Assembly (NCBI RefSeq): GCF_910596095.1 | Contig: NC_056535.1 | Location: forward strand, 30,069,505-30,133,504 | Direction: 5' to 3' | Origin: Thunnus maccoyii | Taxonomy: Eukaryota; Chordata; Actinopteri; Scombriformes; Scombridae | Length of the DNA stretch: 64,000 nt | Part shown: positions 22,986 through 38,467 of the stretch, in pieces | Numbering within the stretch: the stretch's first letter is position 1 | Layout: each line of letters begins with the position of its first letter | Program-made: the position numbers and the translations under genes | The notes under the pieces: generated by a model | Told to the model about the DNA's origin: nothing | The model's input: the letters and a program-made list of their open reading frames with translations, nothing else | Databases searched by the model: none

Positions 22986-23918
22986 AGTAATAGTAATAGT
23001 TATAGTAATGGTACTGCATCATATTATATGTGCACTTATATTATAAGTGTATCATATGTTTTTATAAAGAAGAAGACGAAAAAGAAGAGTAAGTTTCTGT
23101 TAAAAAAAAGAAGAAGAAGAAGAGGAAGGAAGAAGAAGTTTCTGTGGTTTTTCCTCGGTGATGCTCCCTCTGTTACTGAAGGTAGGAGTTTGAGGGGAGA
23201 AATGCAGCTGCTCTATTTCATTGTTTTATGTGGAGCTCTAATTGTTTATGTTGTAGCTTTTAACGCATATTGTTTACATTTAATACATTCATGTTATCAG
23301 GCTGTTTTGTGTCGTTTTGATGTCTGGTAGATATAGGTTTCATTTTCTTCTTCAAGGTCATTAAGTAGTGTTGCAGGCCGCCCTGTGTTCATATGCAGAG
23401 GAGGAAAATGAAACTAAGAGCGTCTGTTTCCACAGTATCATCTATTGAGTGTGTGATGATTGTTTATTTCTGCTTTAGAAGGTAACCGCCGTGAAACAAT
23501 CAGAAAATAATGTTTTATTTCCTTCCCTCTCCTCGCGCCAACACCGCTGCTTTCTCACTCTGGCTCTTCTTTTTTCTCTTGTCTTTCTTAAAATGAGTCA
23601 GGAAGCTGACAACAACGCCTTATTTTACTTTTAATGTAAACAAACTAAAATAAATGTCCTCCCGTCGTCCTAAATTGATATTAGAATACTTCCTGGTTTT
23701 ATGAATTAAGTGGCAAACAAGTTGAAGGAGCCGCGTTGTATGTGTTGGACAGCGACAGCCATCCCTGCAAATCCCGCCCCCAAAGTTCCTGTACTTTTGG
23801 AAAGTACCCCACCCCAAAATTTTTACTCTTTCTCACCATGTGGCTTTGGTTTTCCTTTTTTTAAACCATATCTGTGGGTGGGGATTTTCATCTTGCTGTG
23901 GCTAGCTGTGAGCTTAAA
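22986..23918. other. Duplicated block between TRIM genes, with ISRE and a possible splice donor
   Basis: This is homologous to 29815-31030, apart from the (AAT)n/MITE part. It holds a GAAGAAGAAG-type purine tract (23071-23135), then CTGAAGGTAGGAG, which resembles an exon end plus donor, and a perfect ISRE-type word GAAAATGAAACT at 23404-23415. No coding frame is convincing. It might be an alternative leader/promoter for TRIM gene 3 or the remains of another duplicated gene. Confidence 0.4.
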
Positions 23919-24902
23919 GGACAGGTTCACAATTTTTCAAGTCTGTCTTAAAACAACAGTCAGGGGCCCAAATCAGAGACACACCAATACTGATACTGAT
24001 ATCAGCCCAATACTGTCTCAATTAGCTGCATTGGGTATCCATGACAATGGGCCGATCTGGTATCAGATACCATTATTTTAATAAATAACAATTCAATTAA
24101 CTTATATCTATGTGTTTATTTGTTATCTTTTGTTTTACAATGTTAGGAAAGCAACATTTAAGACAAGCCTGATTTTGTCTTACACATAAAAGAATAATCC
24201 CAGTCTCTTCCACACTGTGATGCATACAGCTCGTTAATTAAATACTGGTATTGAATCAGTACTCGGCATCGGCCGATACCCAAAGCCCAGGTATTGGTAT
24301 CCAGTTGGATCAGTGCATCCCCAACCCAAATGAACATTAAAATAGGTTTTGCTTCCCATAATCATTCCTCCTGTTCATATTGACCATTAGAAGATCCCTT
24401 CACAATGCACTTACAATGTAAGTGTTGGAGGACAAAATCCACAGTCCTCCTTCTGTGGAAAAATGTATTTAAAAGTTTATCTGAAGCTAATATGAAGCTT
24501 CAGCGTCCAAATGCATTAAATCAAGTAAATATTTTCAACGTTACAGTCTTTTTAGAACCAAACTTCCTCTTTTTGTTACTATACTTCCACCACAGCTCAA
24601 CAGGAAAACACAAAGAGGGAATTTGATGCTAAAAAGTCAGATATCCAGTTGATATGATTAACGCAGACTGCTGAAGCCTCATATAAGCTTCAGATGATCT
24701 TTTAACTGCATTTTTGGACAAAATGACTGTGTGGACACACTGTGGATTTTGGCCTCCATCACTTACATTGAAAGCACATTTGAGGGGGATCTTTTAATAG
24801 TCAGTATGAACAGCAGGAATGATTACAGCGAGGAAAACCTCTTTCAGTGTTCATATAGACACCTGACTGTTGTTTTAGGACACACATGAAAAATTGTGAA
24901 AG
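23919..24902. mobile_element. Palindromic foldback element, copy 3, split by a nested hAT-like element
   Basis: The left end AGGACAGGTTCACAATTTTT and right end ACACATGAAAAATTGTGAAA belong to the same foldback family as 14354-14886. Between 23973 and about 24325 a second element is inserted (see separate entry). The internal halves remain complementary. Confidence 0.7.
23973..24325. mobile_element. hAT-like non-autonomous element nested in the foldback repeat
   Basis: It begins near CAGAGACACACCAATACTGA and ends near GGATCAGTGCATCCCCAAC, giving rough inverted ends of the GATGCACxGATAC type. The word CCCAAAT occurs on both sides (before 23973 and after about 24325), consistent with a 7-8 bp target duplication as made by hAT transposases. 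Confidence 0.55.
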
Positions 24903-25930
24903 AGAAGAGAGTTAGTAATTTGTTGTGATGATTTAGGACAAAGAAAAAAACGTTTTCCTGTCAAATTTAATAGCTCTTAGCTAGAAATGTCTTTGTATTA
25001 TTACAGGTTTTATTGTTGTTAAAGGAGATGGAATAACATTTTCAGTTATTATTTTATTATATTATAGGTTATACATTTGCGCATATAAATGAATTATTTT
25101 CATTTCTATGACTTAACATTCGTTCATAGGGCATTATTCTGATAATATTGTGGCTCTTTCCCACCGTTGCTGCTAGTTAATTAATTGATCAAATTAATTG
25201 ATAGCACATCAGGCTGCTGGTGGTGTTTGCATTCCCTCTCTGTTTGGGTCGGGTCTCTCATTTGTGAAAATGAATTTATGCACATCCGGTTCAGATGAGT
25301 TTTCCATGGGTCTATTTCAAATTGTTGAAGACCTCTATAGCACTTCTAGCAGTCATAAACTCCTCAGAGTACCTTTTTAAATAGTTGACCAAACAAAAAG
25401 TGCTGGTTTTGATCTTAATAGATTAAGAGTTTTTTGAAACAGACTTTGGACTGTTTCTGATTAGAAACTGGATGTTTTTTTTAAGATTCACTGTTTTACA
25501 GTCACTCCTTTTCCCATGATAGTTCTTAGGATACATCTTTGGTTTGGCCACTATGTCAATTTGCTTTCACAGCCTGTGAAGCTGTTCCTGTGGGCTTCGA
25601 CCATCGTAGTGCTTCAGTTTTAGCAGCCATTTTCTGGTGTAAATTCTGTTATTTTGCATGTTTAGAGGACAGTAGGTAATTTATGTGTTTTTTATTGTCT
25701 TCTGCAGGTATATATTTTTCTTTAATTTTTATCATTGGACCCGTGAAGACCTCTATAGCACTTCTAGCAAGCAAAGACTCCACAGAGTACCTTTTTAAAT
25801 AGTTGACTAAAAAAAAGTTAAAGCACCAGTTTTGATTTTGATGGACTTAGAGTTTCTTTTAACAGACTTTGGACTGTTTCTTTAGAAACTGGATTCAGGA
25901 TGAGTCTGTATTTGACTGACAGAAGGAACA
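24903..25930. other. Duplicated 5' flank of TRIM gene 3
   Basis: Non-coding; the left half parallels 14887-15540. The segment GACCTCTATAGCACTTCTAG occurs twice (about 25330 and 25750), showing a local duplication of about 420 bp absent from the gene 2 flank. Confidence 0.6.
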
Positions 25931-26239
25931 CTGGCAACAGATACCTGAACATTTACACTAACACAGCGGAAGGACACACACTCCTTCTTTAATAAAGGTG
26001 AATCCAGTTAAATAGTTTTAGAAGAAACAACTAACAAAGCTCCATCTATTCTCTGTGTCACCTGTGTCAAACCAGGAAACAGAAACTATTATTCTTCCAC
26101 TGAGAGGAGATGCAAATAAAAAGAAACAGATAACAAGATTCACCATCCGACTACAACCTGAACCTCCACAGACGGATGAAGACAGAAATAATACTGGAAT
26201 ACTGACGCTACAACTTGCAGCTGACTTCAATCACTGAAG
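25931..26239 (+). promoter_or_regulatory. Promoter and leader exon of TRIM gene 3, with ISRE
   Basis: The shared leader block carries an intact ISRE core GAAACAGAAACT at 26076-26087. The leader exon ends CACTGAAG at 26239 and is followed by GTGAGT. The 5' UTR intron is only 98 bp (26240-26337), close to the minimum for vertebrates. Confidence 0.7.
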
Positions 26240-26354
26240 GTGAGTTTTCAGAGAATCACAACTCAAACTGTTAATAACCTTAGAAAATTAAATATGTCTT
26301 ACTTCCTGTCTCGACATTCTGCTTTGTGTGTTTTCAGCTTCACTCAGAGAGAAA

Positions 26355-27785
26355 ATGGCTTCTGGATCAGAAAACGATCTCTCCTGTCCCATCTGTCATG
26401 ACATCTTTAAAGATCCTGTTATCCTGACATGCAGCCACAGCTTCTGTAAAGACTGTCTGCAGAGATGGTGGAGAGCGAAACAAGTACAGGAGTGTCCAGT
26501 TTGTAAGACTGTATCTAGAAGGAAAAACCCACCTTGTAACTTGGCATTAAAGAACCTGTGTGAGGCCTTCTTACTGGAGAGAGATCAGAGAGCTTCAGCA
26601 GGGTCTGAGGATCTCTGCAGTCTGCACTCTGAGAAACTCAAACTCTTCTGTCTGGACCATCAGCAACCAGTGTGTGTTGTCTGTCGAGATTCAAAAATAC
26701 ACAACAACCACAGATTCAGACCCATCAATGAAGCTGCACATGATCACAAGAAAAAACTCCAGAAATCCCTGAAGCCCTTAAAGGACAAACTGAAGCTCTT
26801 TAAAAAAGTTAAAGGAAACTGTGATCAAACAGCAGAACACATTAATGTCCAGGCCAGAGACACAAAGAAGAAGATTAAGAAGCAGTTTAAGAAGCTTCAC
26901 CAGTTTCTTCAAGAGGAAGAGGAGGCCAGGATCACTGCCCTGAGGAGGGAGGAAAATCAGAAAAGTAAAGTTATTCATAATAAGATAAAGGCTCTGAGCA
27001 GAGAGATAGCAGCTCTTTCAGACACAATCAGAGCCACAGAGGAGGAACTGAGAGCTGAAGACGTCTCATTCCTGCAGAACTACAAGGCTGCAGTGAAAAG
27101 AGTCCAGCAGCGCCCCCTGCTGGATGATCCAGAGCTGGTCTCAGGAGCTCTGATAGATGTAGCCAAACACCTGGGCAACCTGACCTTCAACATCTGGAAC
27201 AAGATGAAGGAGATGGTCTCCTACACTCCTGTGATTCTGGATCCAAACACTGCTCATCCAGAACTCATCCTGTCTAAATATCTGACCAGTGTGAGATGTG
27301 GAGAGAGACAGAAGCTTCCTAAAAACCCAGAGAGGTTTGATTTCTATCCCTCTGTCCTGGGCTCTGAGGGCTTTAACTCAGGGTCTCACAGCTGGGTCGT
27401 TGAAGTTGAAGACAGCACAACCTGGTATGTTGGTGTGACACCAGAGTCTGTCCAGAGGAAGGGACATACATACACAAAGTCTGGATTATGGGCAGTACTG
27501 TTCAATAAAGGTCAGTATACAGCAGTCTCCTCACTATATTCCACTGTTCTCTCAGTGAAGAAGAAGCTGCAGAGGATCAGAGTTCATCTGGACTGGAACA
27601 GAGGAAAACTGTCATTCTCTGATCCTGATACTAACACACACATACACACCTTCACACACACCTTCACTGAGAGACTGTTTCCATACATTGCTACTTGGAA
27701 TGAACTCCCACTGAGGATATTACCTGTGGTCTCTGATGATGATGAGAATGATGATGATGAGCACTTTTTCTTTTTTGGATTTTAA
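26355..27785 (+). CDS. TRIM E3 ubiquitin ligase, TRIM35/A33-like, short tail (TRIM gene 3)
   Basis: An intact 476-codon, single-exon TRIM with ATG in GAGAAAATGGCT (good context, A at -3 and G at +4). RING 11-50 and B-box2 88-119 keep all zinc ligands. Coiled coil is about 125-245. PRY-SPRY covers about 288-455 with the [14 protein letters not shown] variant shared with gene 2. Two residues are missing in the loop before STVLSVKKK (SSLYSTV against SSPHPSTV). The acidic tail is cut short: after [12 protein letters not shown] it ends in FFFFGF, because the TTTTTC-type 3' sequence is read in a different frame from the other copies. Basic substitutions ([13 protein letters not shown]) make its coiled coil more positive than its relatives'. 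Polyadenylation signal at 28152-28157. Confidence 0.95.
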   Translation: MASGSENDLSCPICHDIFKDPVILTCSHSFCKDCLQRWWRAKQVQECPVCKTVSRRKNPPCNLALKNLCEAFLLERDQRASAGSEDLCSLHSEKLKLFCLDHQQPVCVVCRDSKIHNNHRFRPINEAAHDHKKKLQKSLKPLKDKLKLFKKVKGNCDQTAEHINVQARDTKKKIKKQFKKLHQFLQEEEEARITALRREENQKSKVIHNKIKALSREIAALSDTIRATEEELRAEDVSFLQNYKAAVKRVQQRPLLDDPELVSGALIDVAKHLGNLTFNIWNKMKEMVSYTPVILDPNTAHPELILSKYLTSVRCGERQKLPKNPERFDFYPSVLGSEGFNSGSHSWVVEVEDSTTWYVGVTPESVQRKGHTYTKSGLWAVLFNKGQYTAVSSLYSTVLSVKKKLQRIRVHLDWNRGKLSFSDPDTNTHIHTFTHTFTERLFPYIATWNELPLRILPVVSDDDENDDDEHFFFFGF

Positions 27786-28165
27786 ATAAGTGAAGCGTGT
27801 GTCTAAATAAGTGAATCATAAAGTAAACATGTTTGTCTGTAGTGGTTTTTACGGTAATCAGTAATGAAGTGTTTATAACACATTTGAGAAAGTTTGCTGC
27901 ATTGTTTGACATTTTCACTATAAGGTTTCAGGACATTATAAAACAGTATTTCCATCATTTTTGTTTGTTCTTCATTATACTCTGGACATAAGATGTAAAG
28001 CCATCAACATAACTGTGACCCATACACTGAGAAAGGATTACTGTCTGATTGTATTTCATATTAAAAGACAACAGAATAAGACTTTACTGGAATCCTGTTT
28101 TATTTGCATAAATATGGTGAATTACAGTTTGTTAAAACATAGAAGAAACATAATAAAACTTTTGA
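27786..28165 (+). other. Conserved TRIM 3' UTR, gene 3
   Basis: This is homologous to the gene 2, 4 and 5 3' UTRs and ends with AATAAA at 28152-28157. A 73-codon frame starting with TTG is open here, but it has no ATG and is closed by a stop in the gene 2 copy. Confidence 0.75.
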
Positions 28166-28389
28166 GAACACTGGACATTTAGTTCCACTGTTCCCATCAC
28201 TAAGATGACCCCGATGATGAGGATGGCAGAGACTGTCTTGATTCTGATGATGATGAAATTTGAGAAAGTGGCAGGAGATATGAACTTTATGCTCATGACA
28301 TTATACCAGTGGTTTTTCCTGATCCTATGAAGAGTTGTAAATTAATTAAAACTAGTGTTGTCCTTTAAAAACCCCTTACTTTAAGGGGA

Positions 28390-28815
28390 CATCTCACCAA
28401 ATCAGTTAGAAAATATGCATGTATATGTTTGTGTGAGATACACACAAATGGGGGGAAAAAAACACTGTGTCATAGCACTTCTAGTGGTCAAAAACTCAGA
28501 AACAGACTCAAACAAAGAGAATCCTGATTAGAAATTTTATCCAGGATCAATTTGTATTTTATTTCAAGTTTAGTCCTTAGTACAGATAAAGTAATTATAG
28601 AAGGTGACTTTCATATTCATGTAGATGTTGATAATGATAGCCTTAGCACTGCGTTTATCTCATCATTAGACTCAACTGGCTTGTCTCACAGTGTAAATAA
28701 ACCCACTCACTAGTTTAACCACACCCTCGACCTTATTCTGATATATGGCATCGAAATTGAACATTTAATAGTGTTTCCACAAACCTATTTTATCAGATCA
28801 TTACATAATAATTTT
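28390..28815 (+). mobile_element. L2-like LINE endonuclease fragment, duplicated copy
   Basis: Paired with 19540-20020. It carries the same endonuclease frame (GDFHIHVDVDNDS, HTLDLILIYG after a substitution) and the same neighbours, showing duplication with the TRIM unit. Confidence 0.7.
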
Positions 28816-28889
28816 TGAATTCCTATTACTGGACTACATGTTGTTAGATAAAAATGTCTTCACTACATGTCTATCTGATAGTGCTGTAG

Positions 28890-29511
28890 AGTTAAGAGTA
28901 ATTAAGATGAGATTGAAGGAAAGGTGGCAAAAGCAATTGAAGTGAAGAGAGGAAAGGACGGTGGTTTTACACTATTCAAAGGACAGATGGAGAAATGAAA
29001 TGAAACAGGAGAGAGGAGACATTAATATCACAGTTTCACTTTGCTCATACTGGATTAAATAATACACCATAGAAAATAGGGAAACATAACACAGGAAGCA
29101 TGGGCAGATTACCAAACAGGCCTACTGGGCCCGGGACCAGGGTCCCAAGGGCTCAGGGGTCCCCTAAGCCAGAGCCTCTGCGTGAAGTTGGTGTTATTAA
29201 CTTTGCATTTCTTGTCCAAAGTCAAAGGGCTTAGTCATTCATGTCAATAACAGAGCCTCCAAAGTCCTACTGAAAAACTGCAGGAATAGCCTAAATATTC
29301 ACTTTGAAGATGTCACAAGAAAGAAACCATCATGATACCTTTTAAGTGCGCTGATAATCCTGTTGAGGTGAATATTGTGCTGTTGGCTGCAAGTCGGTGT
29401 ACCTGCGACTTTTGTGGACAAGAAGAAACAAAAGATCATGTAATGATCCACTGTCATAAATATGAAGCAGAAATGAGACGTCTGATTCAGAGCATGTGAG
29501 GGAAACATCAG
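28890..29511 (+). mobile_element. I-type LINE C-terminal remnant, duplicated copy
   Basis: Paired with 20090-20720. The knuckle is better kept here (CTCDFCGQEETKDHVMIHCH). Confidence 0.6.
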
Positions 29512-29527
29512 AGTAAACTTTGATTCA

Positions 29528-29871
29528 ACCAGTGCTGGAAGAAGTATTCAGATCCTTGACTTAAGTACAAGTAGAAATACTTCAGTCTAAAAATACTCCA
29601 TTACAAGATAAAAGTCCTAAATTCAAAATATTACTTGAGTGAAAGTGCAGAAGTATTATCAGCAATATGTCCTTAAAGTATCAACAGTACTCATTATGCA
29701 GACTGGCTTTAGAGTGTTTCATTGTTACAGTATATTATATTGTTTGTTTTCATACAAATACATGCACTTTCATGTTTTAGTTTATTGTTGGGGAGCCAAT
29801 TTTAGATTAATAGTAATGGTACTGAATCATATTATATGTGAACTTATATTATTAAGTGTATCATATGTTTT

Positions 29872-29927
<56 letters not shown>

Positions 29928-30176
29928 ACTTTATTGATATATCACCTTTCACACAAAGTACATAACAAATTTTAAAACAGAAAAGAAAAGAGCAGACAAT
30001 TTAAATAACAGTCAGAATATAAAAAAAATATGATTTTAATGATTTTTAAAGCTGGCAAATAAACATAGTGGAGTAGAAAGTACAAAGCAGCATAAAATGG
30101 AAATACTCAAGCAAAGTACAAGTACCTCAAATTCGTACTTAAATACAGTACTTCAATAGTTATTTTCCACCACTGG
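29528..30176. mobile_element. Fish MITE (CAGTGCTGGAAG...TTTTCCACCACTGG) with internal (AAT)n
   Basis: The termini CAGTGCTGGAAGAAGTA and TATTTTCCACCACTGG are inverted repeats. The body has the usual CTTAAGTACAAGTA and GTACAAGTACCTCAAAT words. A (TAA)n microsatellite occupies 29873-29926. At 20738 the same element is interrupted by a LINE; a fragment also lies at 52977-53085. Confidence 0.75.
29873..29926 (+). repeat. (TAA)n microsatellite
   Basis: About 17-18 uninterrupted TAA units within the MITE. Confidence 0.95.
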
Positions 30177-31140
30177 GTTTAGAAAATATTTTGCAGAAAA
30201 ATTCAGGAAAGTAAAGTTATATATTTTTGTTTAATTACCTTATTTTGAAGTTGTTTACACTCCGCACCAGTTCGTGACGGGAATGCACCGTTTCATTTTT
30301 TGTCAACTGCCAAATAGAGGAGGAAGAAGTTGAAGTTGTTGCTGGTATTTTTCCTCAGTGCTGCTCCGTCGTGTTGCTGAAGGTAAGAGTTTGAGGGAAG
30401 AAATACAGCTGCTCTATTTCACTGTTTTATGTGGAGCTCTAATTGTTTATGTTGTAGCTTTTAACGCATATTGTTTACGTTTAATACTTTCACGTTACCT
30501 GTCTGTTTTGTGTTGTTCTGACCGTTAATAACAGTCTCGTAGTTATAGGTGTCATTTCCCTCTTTAAGGTCGCTAAGCGTCCTTTATAGTGTTGCACGTC
30601 GCCCTGTGTTCATATGCAGAGGAGGAAAAATGAAATTAAGAGCGTCTGTTTCCACAGTGAATCATTTGTTGAATGTTTGATGGTGATTTATTTCTGCTTT
30701 GGAAGATAACCGCCGTGAAACAACCAGAAAATAACGTTTTATTTCCTTCCCTCTCCTCGCTCCAACACCACTGCTTTCTCACTCTCGCTCTTTTTTTCTC
30801 TTGGCTTTTTGAAAAAATGAGTCGGGAAGCTGACAACAGCGCTTTATTTTACTTTTAACTTTAACAAACTTAAATCATTGTCCTCAGTCGATACTAGAGT
30901 ACTTCCTGGTTTCATGAATTGAGCGGCAAACAAGTTGAAGTAGCCGCGCTGTATGTGTTTGACCAATCAGCGACGACCCTCCCTGCAAACCCCGCCCCCA
31001 AAGTTCCTGTACTTTTGGAACTTCCTGCAAGTGCATCGAGCTGCAGCCACAGTGCAAACGTGCAGTATCTACATGACACACCCACTTGGTTAGGTTTAGG
31101 CATTTGGAGGGGATGGGGGCGTGTGTCGTGTAACATGCCG
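30177..31140. other. Duplicated block upstream of TRIM gene 4
   Basis: Homologous to 23080-23815, with the same CTGAAGGTAAGAG donor-like word (about 30376) and TTTTATGTGGAGCTCTAATT. The ISRE seen at 23404 reads GAAAAATGAAATT here, so it has decayed. No coding frame. Confidence 0.45.
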
Positions 31141-31589
31141 TTAGGGTGACTAAACAAAAGTTAAAGCACCAGTTTTGATCTTGATGGACTTAGAGTTTCT
31201 TTTAACAGACTTTGGACTGTTTCTTTAGAAACTAGATTCAGGATGAGTCTGTATTTGACTGCCAACAGGAACATTGGCAACAGATGCCTGAACATTTACA
31301 CTAACACAGTGGAAGGACACACACTCCTTCTTTAATAAAGGTGAATCCAGTTAAACAGTTTTAGAAGAAACACCTAACAAAGCTCCATCTATTCTCTGTG
31401 TCACCTGTGTCAAACCAGAAAACAGAAACTATTCTTCCACTGAGAGGAGACGCAGAATAATAATCACTGAGAGGGACAGATAACAAGATTCACCATCAGA
31501 CTACAACCTGAACCTCCACAGACGGATGAAGACAGAAGTAATACTGGAATACTGATGCTACAACCTGCAGCTGACTTCAATCACTGAAG
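31141..31589 (+). promoter_or_regulatory. Promoter and leader exon of TRIM gene 4, ISRE with one mismatch
   Basis: The shared leader block has the ISRE position at 31419-31430 reading AAAACAGAAACT (first G changed to A). The leader exon ends at 31589 before GTGAGT; the intron is 31590-31687, again 98 bp. Confidence 0.65.
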
Positions 31590-31704
31590 GTGAGTTTTCA
31601 GAGAATCACAACTCAAATTGTGAATTACTTCAAAAAATTAAATATGTCTTACTTCCTGTTTCAATATTCTGCCTTGTTCGTTTTCAGCTTCACTCAGAGA
31701 GAAA

Positions 31705-33231
31705 ATGGCTTCTGGATCAGAAAACGATCTCTCCTGTCCCATCTGTCATGACATCTTTAAAGATCCTGTTATCCTGACATGCAGCCACAGCTTCTGTAAA
31801 GACTGTCTGCAGAGATGGTGGAGAGCGAAACAAGTACAGGAGTGTCCAGTTTGTAAGACTGTATCTGGAAGCAACAACCCGCCTCGTAACTTGGCATTAA
31901 AGAACCTGTGTGAGGCCTTCTTACTGGAGAAAGATCAGAGAGCTTCAGCAGGGTCTGAGGATCTCTGCAGTCTGCACTCTGAGAAACTGAAACTCTTTTG
32001 TCTGGACCATCAGCAGCCAGTGTGTGTTGTCTGTCGAGATTCAAAAATACACAACAACCACAGATTCAGACCCATCGATGAAGCTGCACAGGATCACAAA
32101 GAAGAGCTCCAGAAATCCCTGAAGCCCTTAAAGGACAAACTGAAGCTCTTTAAAGAAGTTAAAGGAAAGTTTGATCAAACAGCAGAACACATTAAGATCC
32201 AGACCAGAGACACAGAGAGGCAGATCAAGGAGCAGTTTAAGAAGCTTCACCTGTTTCTACAAGAGGAAGAGGAGAGGATTGAGACTCTGAGCAGAGAGAT
32301 AGCAGCTCTTTCAAACACAATCAGAACCACAGAGGAGCAGCTGAGAGCTGAAGACATCTCATTCCTGCAGAACTACAAGGCTGCAGTGAAAAGAGTCCAG
32401 CAGCGCCCCCTGCTGGATGATCCAGAGCTGGTCCCAGGAGCTCTGATAGATGTGGCCAAATACCTGGGCAACGTGACCTTCAACATCTGGAACAAGATGA
32501 AGGAGATGGTCTCCTACACTCCTGTGATTCTGGATCCAAACACTGCTTATCCAGAACTAATCCTGTCTGAAGATCTGACCAGTGTGAGACGTGGAGAGAG
32601 ACAGAAGCTTCCTGACAATCCAGAGAGGATTGACTACTTTTTCATTGTCCTGGGCTCTGAGGGCTTTAACTCAGGGACTCACAGCTGGGATGTTGAGGTT
32701 GGAGACAGTACAGGCTGGATCATTGGTGTGGCACGAGAGTCTGTCCAGAGGAAGAGAAACACAAACATAATGTCTGGATTATGGGCAGTAGTGTTCAAGA
32801 AAGATGGATACCACGCAGTCTCCTCACCACATCCCTCCACTGTTCTCTCAGTGAAGAAGAAGCTGCAGAGGGTCAGAGTTCATCTGGACTGGAACAGAGG
32901 AAAACTGTTATTCTCTGATCCTGATACTAACACACACATACTCACCATCACACACACTTTCACTGAGAGACTGTTTCCATGCATTGCTACTTGGAATGAA
33001 CTCCCACTGCGGATATTACCTGTGGTCTCTGATGATGATGGAGTTAATAATGGTGGTGGTGGTGACAGTGGTGATGATGATGATGATGATGATGATGGTG
33101 GTGATGGTGATGATGATGATGATGTTGATGATGATGAAGACGATGATGTTAACTGTGGGCCCATTACATCTGCAGCCTCAGTAAACATCTATTCCTTTTT
33201 CGGTTCAAAATCAGTGAAACGTGTGTCTTAA
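31705..33231 (+). CDS. TRIM E3 ubiquitin ligase, TRIM35/A33-like, shortened coiled coil and acidic tail (TRIM gene 4)
   Basis: An intact 508-codon, single-exon TRIM starting at ATG in GAGAAAATGGCT. RING (11-50) and B-box2 (88-119) are nearly identical to gene 3. The coiled coil has lost a net 19 residues relative to all relatives: after FLQEEEE it goes straight to [12 protein letters not shown], removing the [13 protein letters not shown]...KEK stretch. Since 19 is not a multiple of 7, the heptad register after the deletion is shifted. PRY-SPRY covers about 269-441 and is of the [13 protein letters not shown] variant shared with gene 5. The tail is GAT/GGT-encoded, Asp-rich, then [16 protein letters not shown] and a basic end (KSVKRVS). 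Polyadenylation signal AATAAA at 33576. Confidence 0.95.
   Translation: MASGSENDLSCPICHDIFKDPVILTCSHSFCKDCLQRWWRAKQVQECPVCKTVSGSNNPPRNLALKNLCEAFLLEKDQRASAGSEDLCSLHSEKLKLFCLDHQQPVCVVCRDSKIHNNHRFRPIDEAAQDHKEELQKSLKPLKDKLKLFKEVKGKFDQTAEHIKIQTRDTERQIKEQFKKLHLFLQEEEERIETLSREIAALSNTIRTTEEQLRAEDISFLQNYKAAVKRVQQRPLLDDPELVPGALIDVAKYLGNVTFNIWNKMKEMVSYTPVILDPNTAYPELILSEDLTSVRRGERQKLPDNPERIDYFFIVLGSEGFNSGTHSWDVEVGDSTGWIIGVARESVQRKRNTNIMSGLWAVVFKKDGYHAVSSPHPSTVLSVKKKLQRVRVHLDWNRGKLLFSDPDTNTHILTITHTFTERLFPCIATWNELPLRILPVVSDDDGVNNGGGGDSGDDDDDDDDGGDGDDDDDVDDDEDDDVNCGPITSAASVNIYSFFGSKSVKRVS
33021..33150 (+). repeat. Coding (GAT)n/(GGT)n microsatellite in TRIM gene 4
   Basis: Mixed GAT and GGT triplets encode the Asp/Gly tail. 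Length and order differ from genes 2 and 5. Confidence 0.9.
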
Positions 33232-33745
33232 TAACTGAATCATAAAGTAAACATGTTTGTCTGTGGTGGTTTTTAGGGTAATCAGTAATGAAGTGTTTAT
33301 AACACATTTGAGAAAGTTTGCTGCATTGTTTGACATTTTCACTGTAAGGTTTCAGGACATTATAAAACAGTATTTCCATCGTTTTTGTTTGTTCTTCATT
33401 ATACTCTGGACATAAGATGTAAAGCCATCAACATAACTGTGACCCATACACTGAGAAAGGATTACTGTCTGATTGTATTTAATATTAAAAGACAACAGAA
33501 TAAGATTTCACTGGAATCCTGTTTTATTTGCAGAAATATGGTGAATTACAGTTTGTTAAAATATAGAAGAAACATAATAAAACTTTTGAGAACACTGGAC
33601 ATTTAGTTCCACTGTTCCCATCATTAAGATGACCCTGGTGATGAAGATGGCAGAGACTGTCTTGATTCTGGTGATTATATTTGAGAAAGTGGAAGGAGGT
33701 ATGAACTTTATGCTCATGATCCTATGAAGAGTTGTAAATTAATTA
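33232..33745 (+). other. TRIM gene 4 3' UTR and short ancestral-type spacer
   Basis: The conserved 3' UTR has AATAAA at 33576-33581. It continues without transposon insertion into the flank of gene 5, so only about 1 kb separates the gene 4 stop from the gene 5 leader donor. This is the most compact and probably most original junction in the array. Confidence 0.65.
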
Positions 33746-34205
33746 AAACTACTGTTGTCCTTTAAAAAAAACTTATTTTCAGGGGACATCTTCTCACCAA
33801 ATCAGTTAGAAAATATGCATGTACATGTTTGTGTGAGATACAAACAAATGGGGGACCTGCTCAAAAAAACACTGCTCCATAGCACTTCTAGTGGTCAAAA
33901 ACTCAAAAACAGACTCAAACAGAGACACAGACACACCCCTTCTTTAATAGAGGTTAATCCGGTTGAACAGGTGAGCGTTTAAAAGAACCATGTAACAAAG
34001 CTCTAACTATTCTCTGAGTCACCTGCGAAAAGCCAGGAAACAGAAACTATTATTTTTCCACTGAACAGTGACACAAACAAAGAGAGAGACAGACGACTAG
34101 AAGATTCACCATCAGACTAAAACCTGAACCTTCACAGACGGATGAAGACAGAAGTAATACTAGAATACTGACGCTACAACCTGCAGCTGACTTCAATCAC
34201 TGAAG
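33746..34205 (+). promoter_or_regulatory. Promoter and leader exon of TRIM gene 5, with ISRE
   Basis: An intact ISRE core GAAACAGAAACT lies at 34037-34048. The leader exon ends CACTGAAG at 34205 with donor GTGAGT. The intron is 4.2 kb (34206-38450), far longer than in other copies. Confidence 0.7.
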
Positions 34206-38450
<4,245 letters not shown>

Positions 38451-38467
38451 CTTCACTCAGAGAGAAA

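Noticed and set aside
27961-28182. A 73-codon frame (FVLHYTLDIRCKAINITV...) repeated after several TRIM genes (27961, 33385, 40716, 42672)
   Set aside because: It begins with TTG/TTT, not ATG, lies in the conserved 3' UTR, and is closed by a stop at the same place in the gene 2 copy. Its repetition comes from duplication of the UTR, not from coding constraint.
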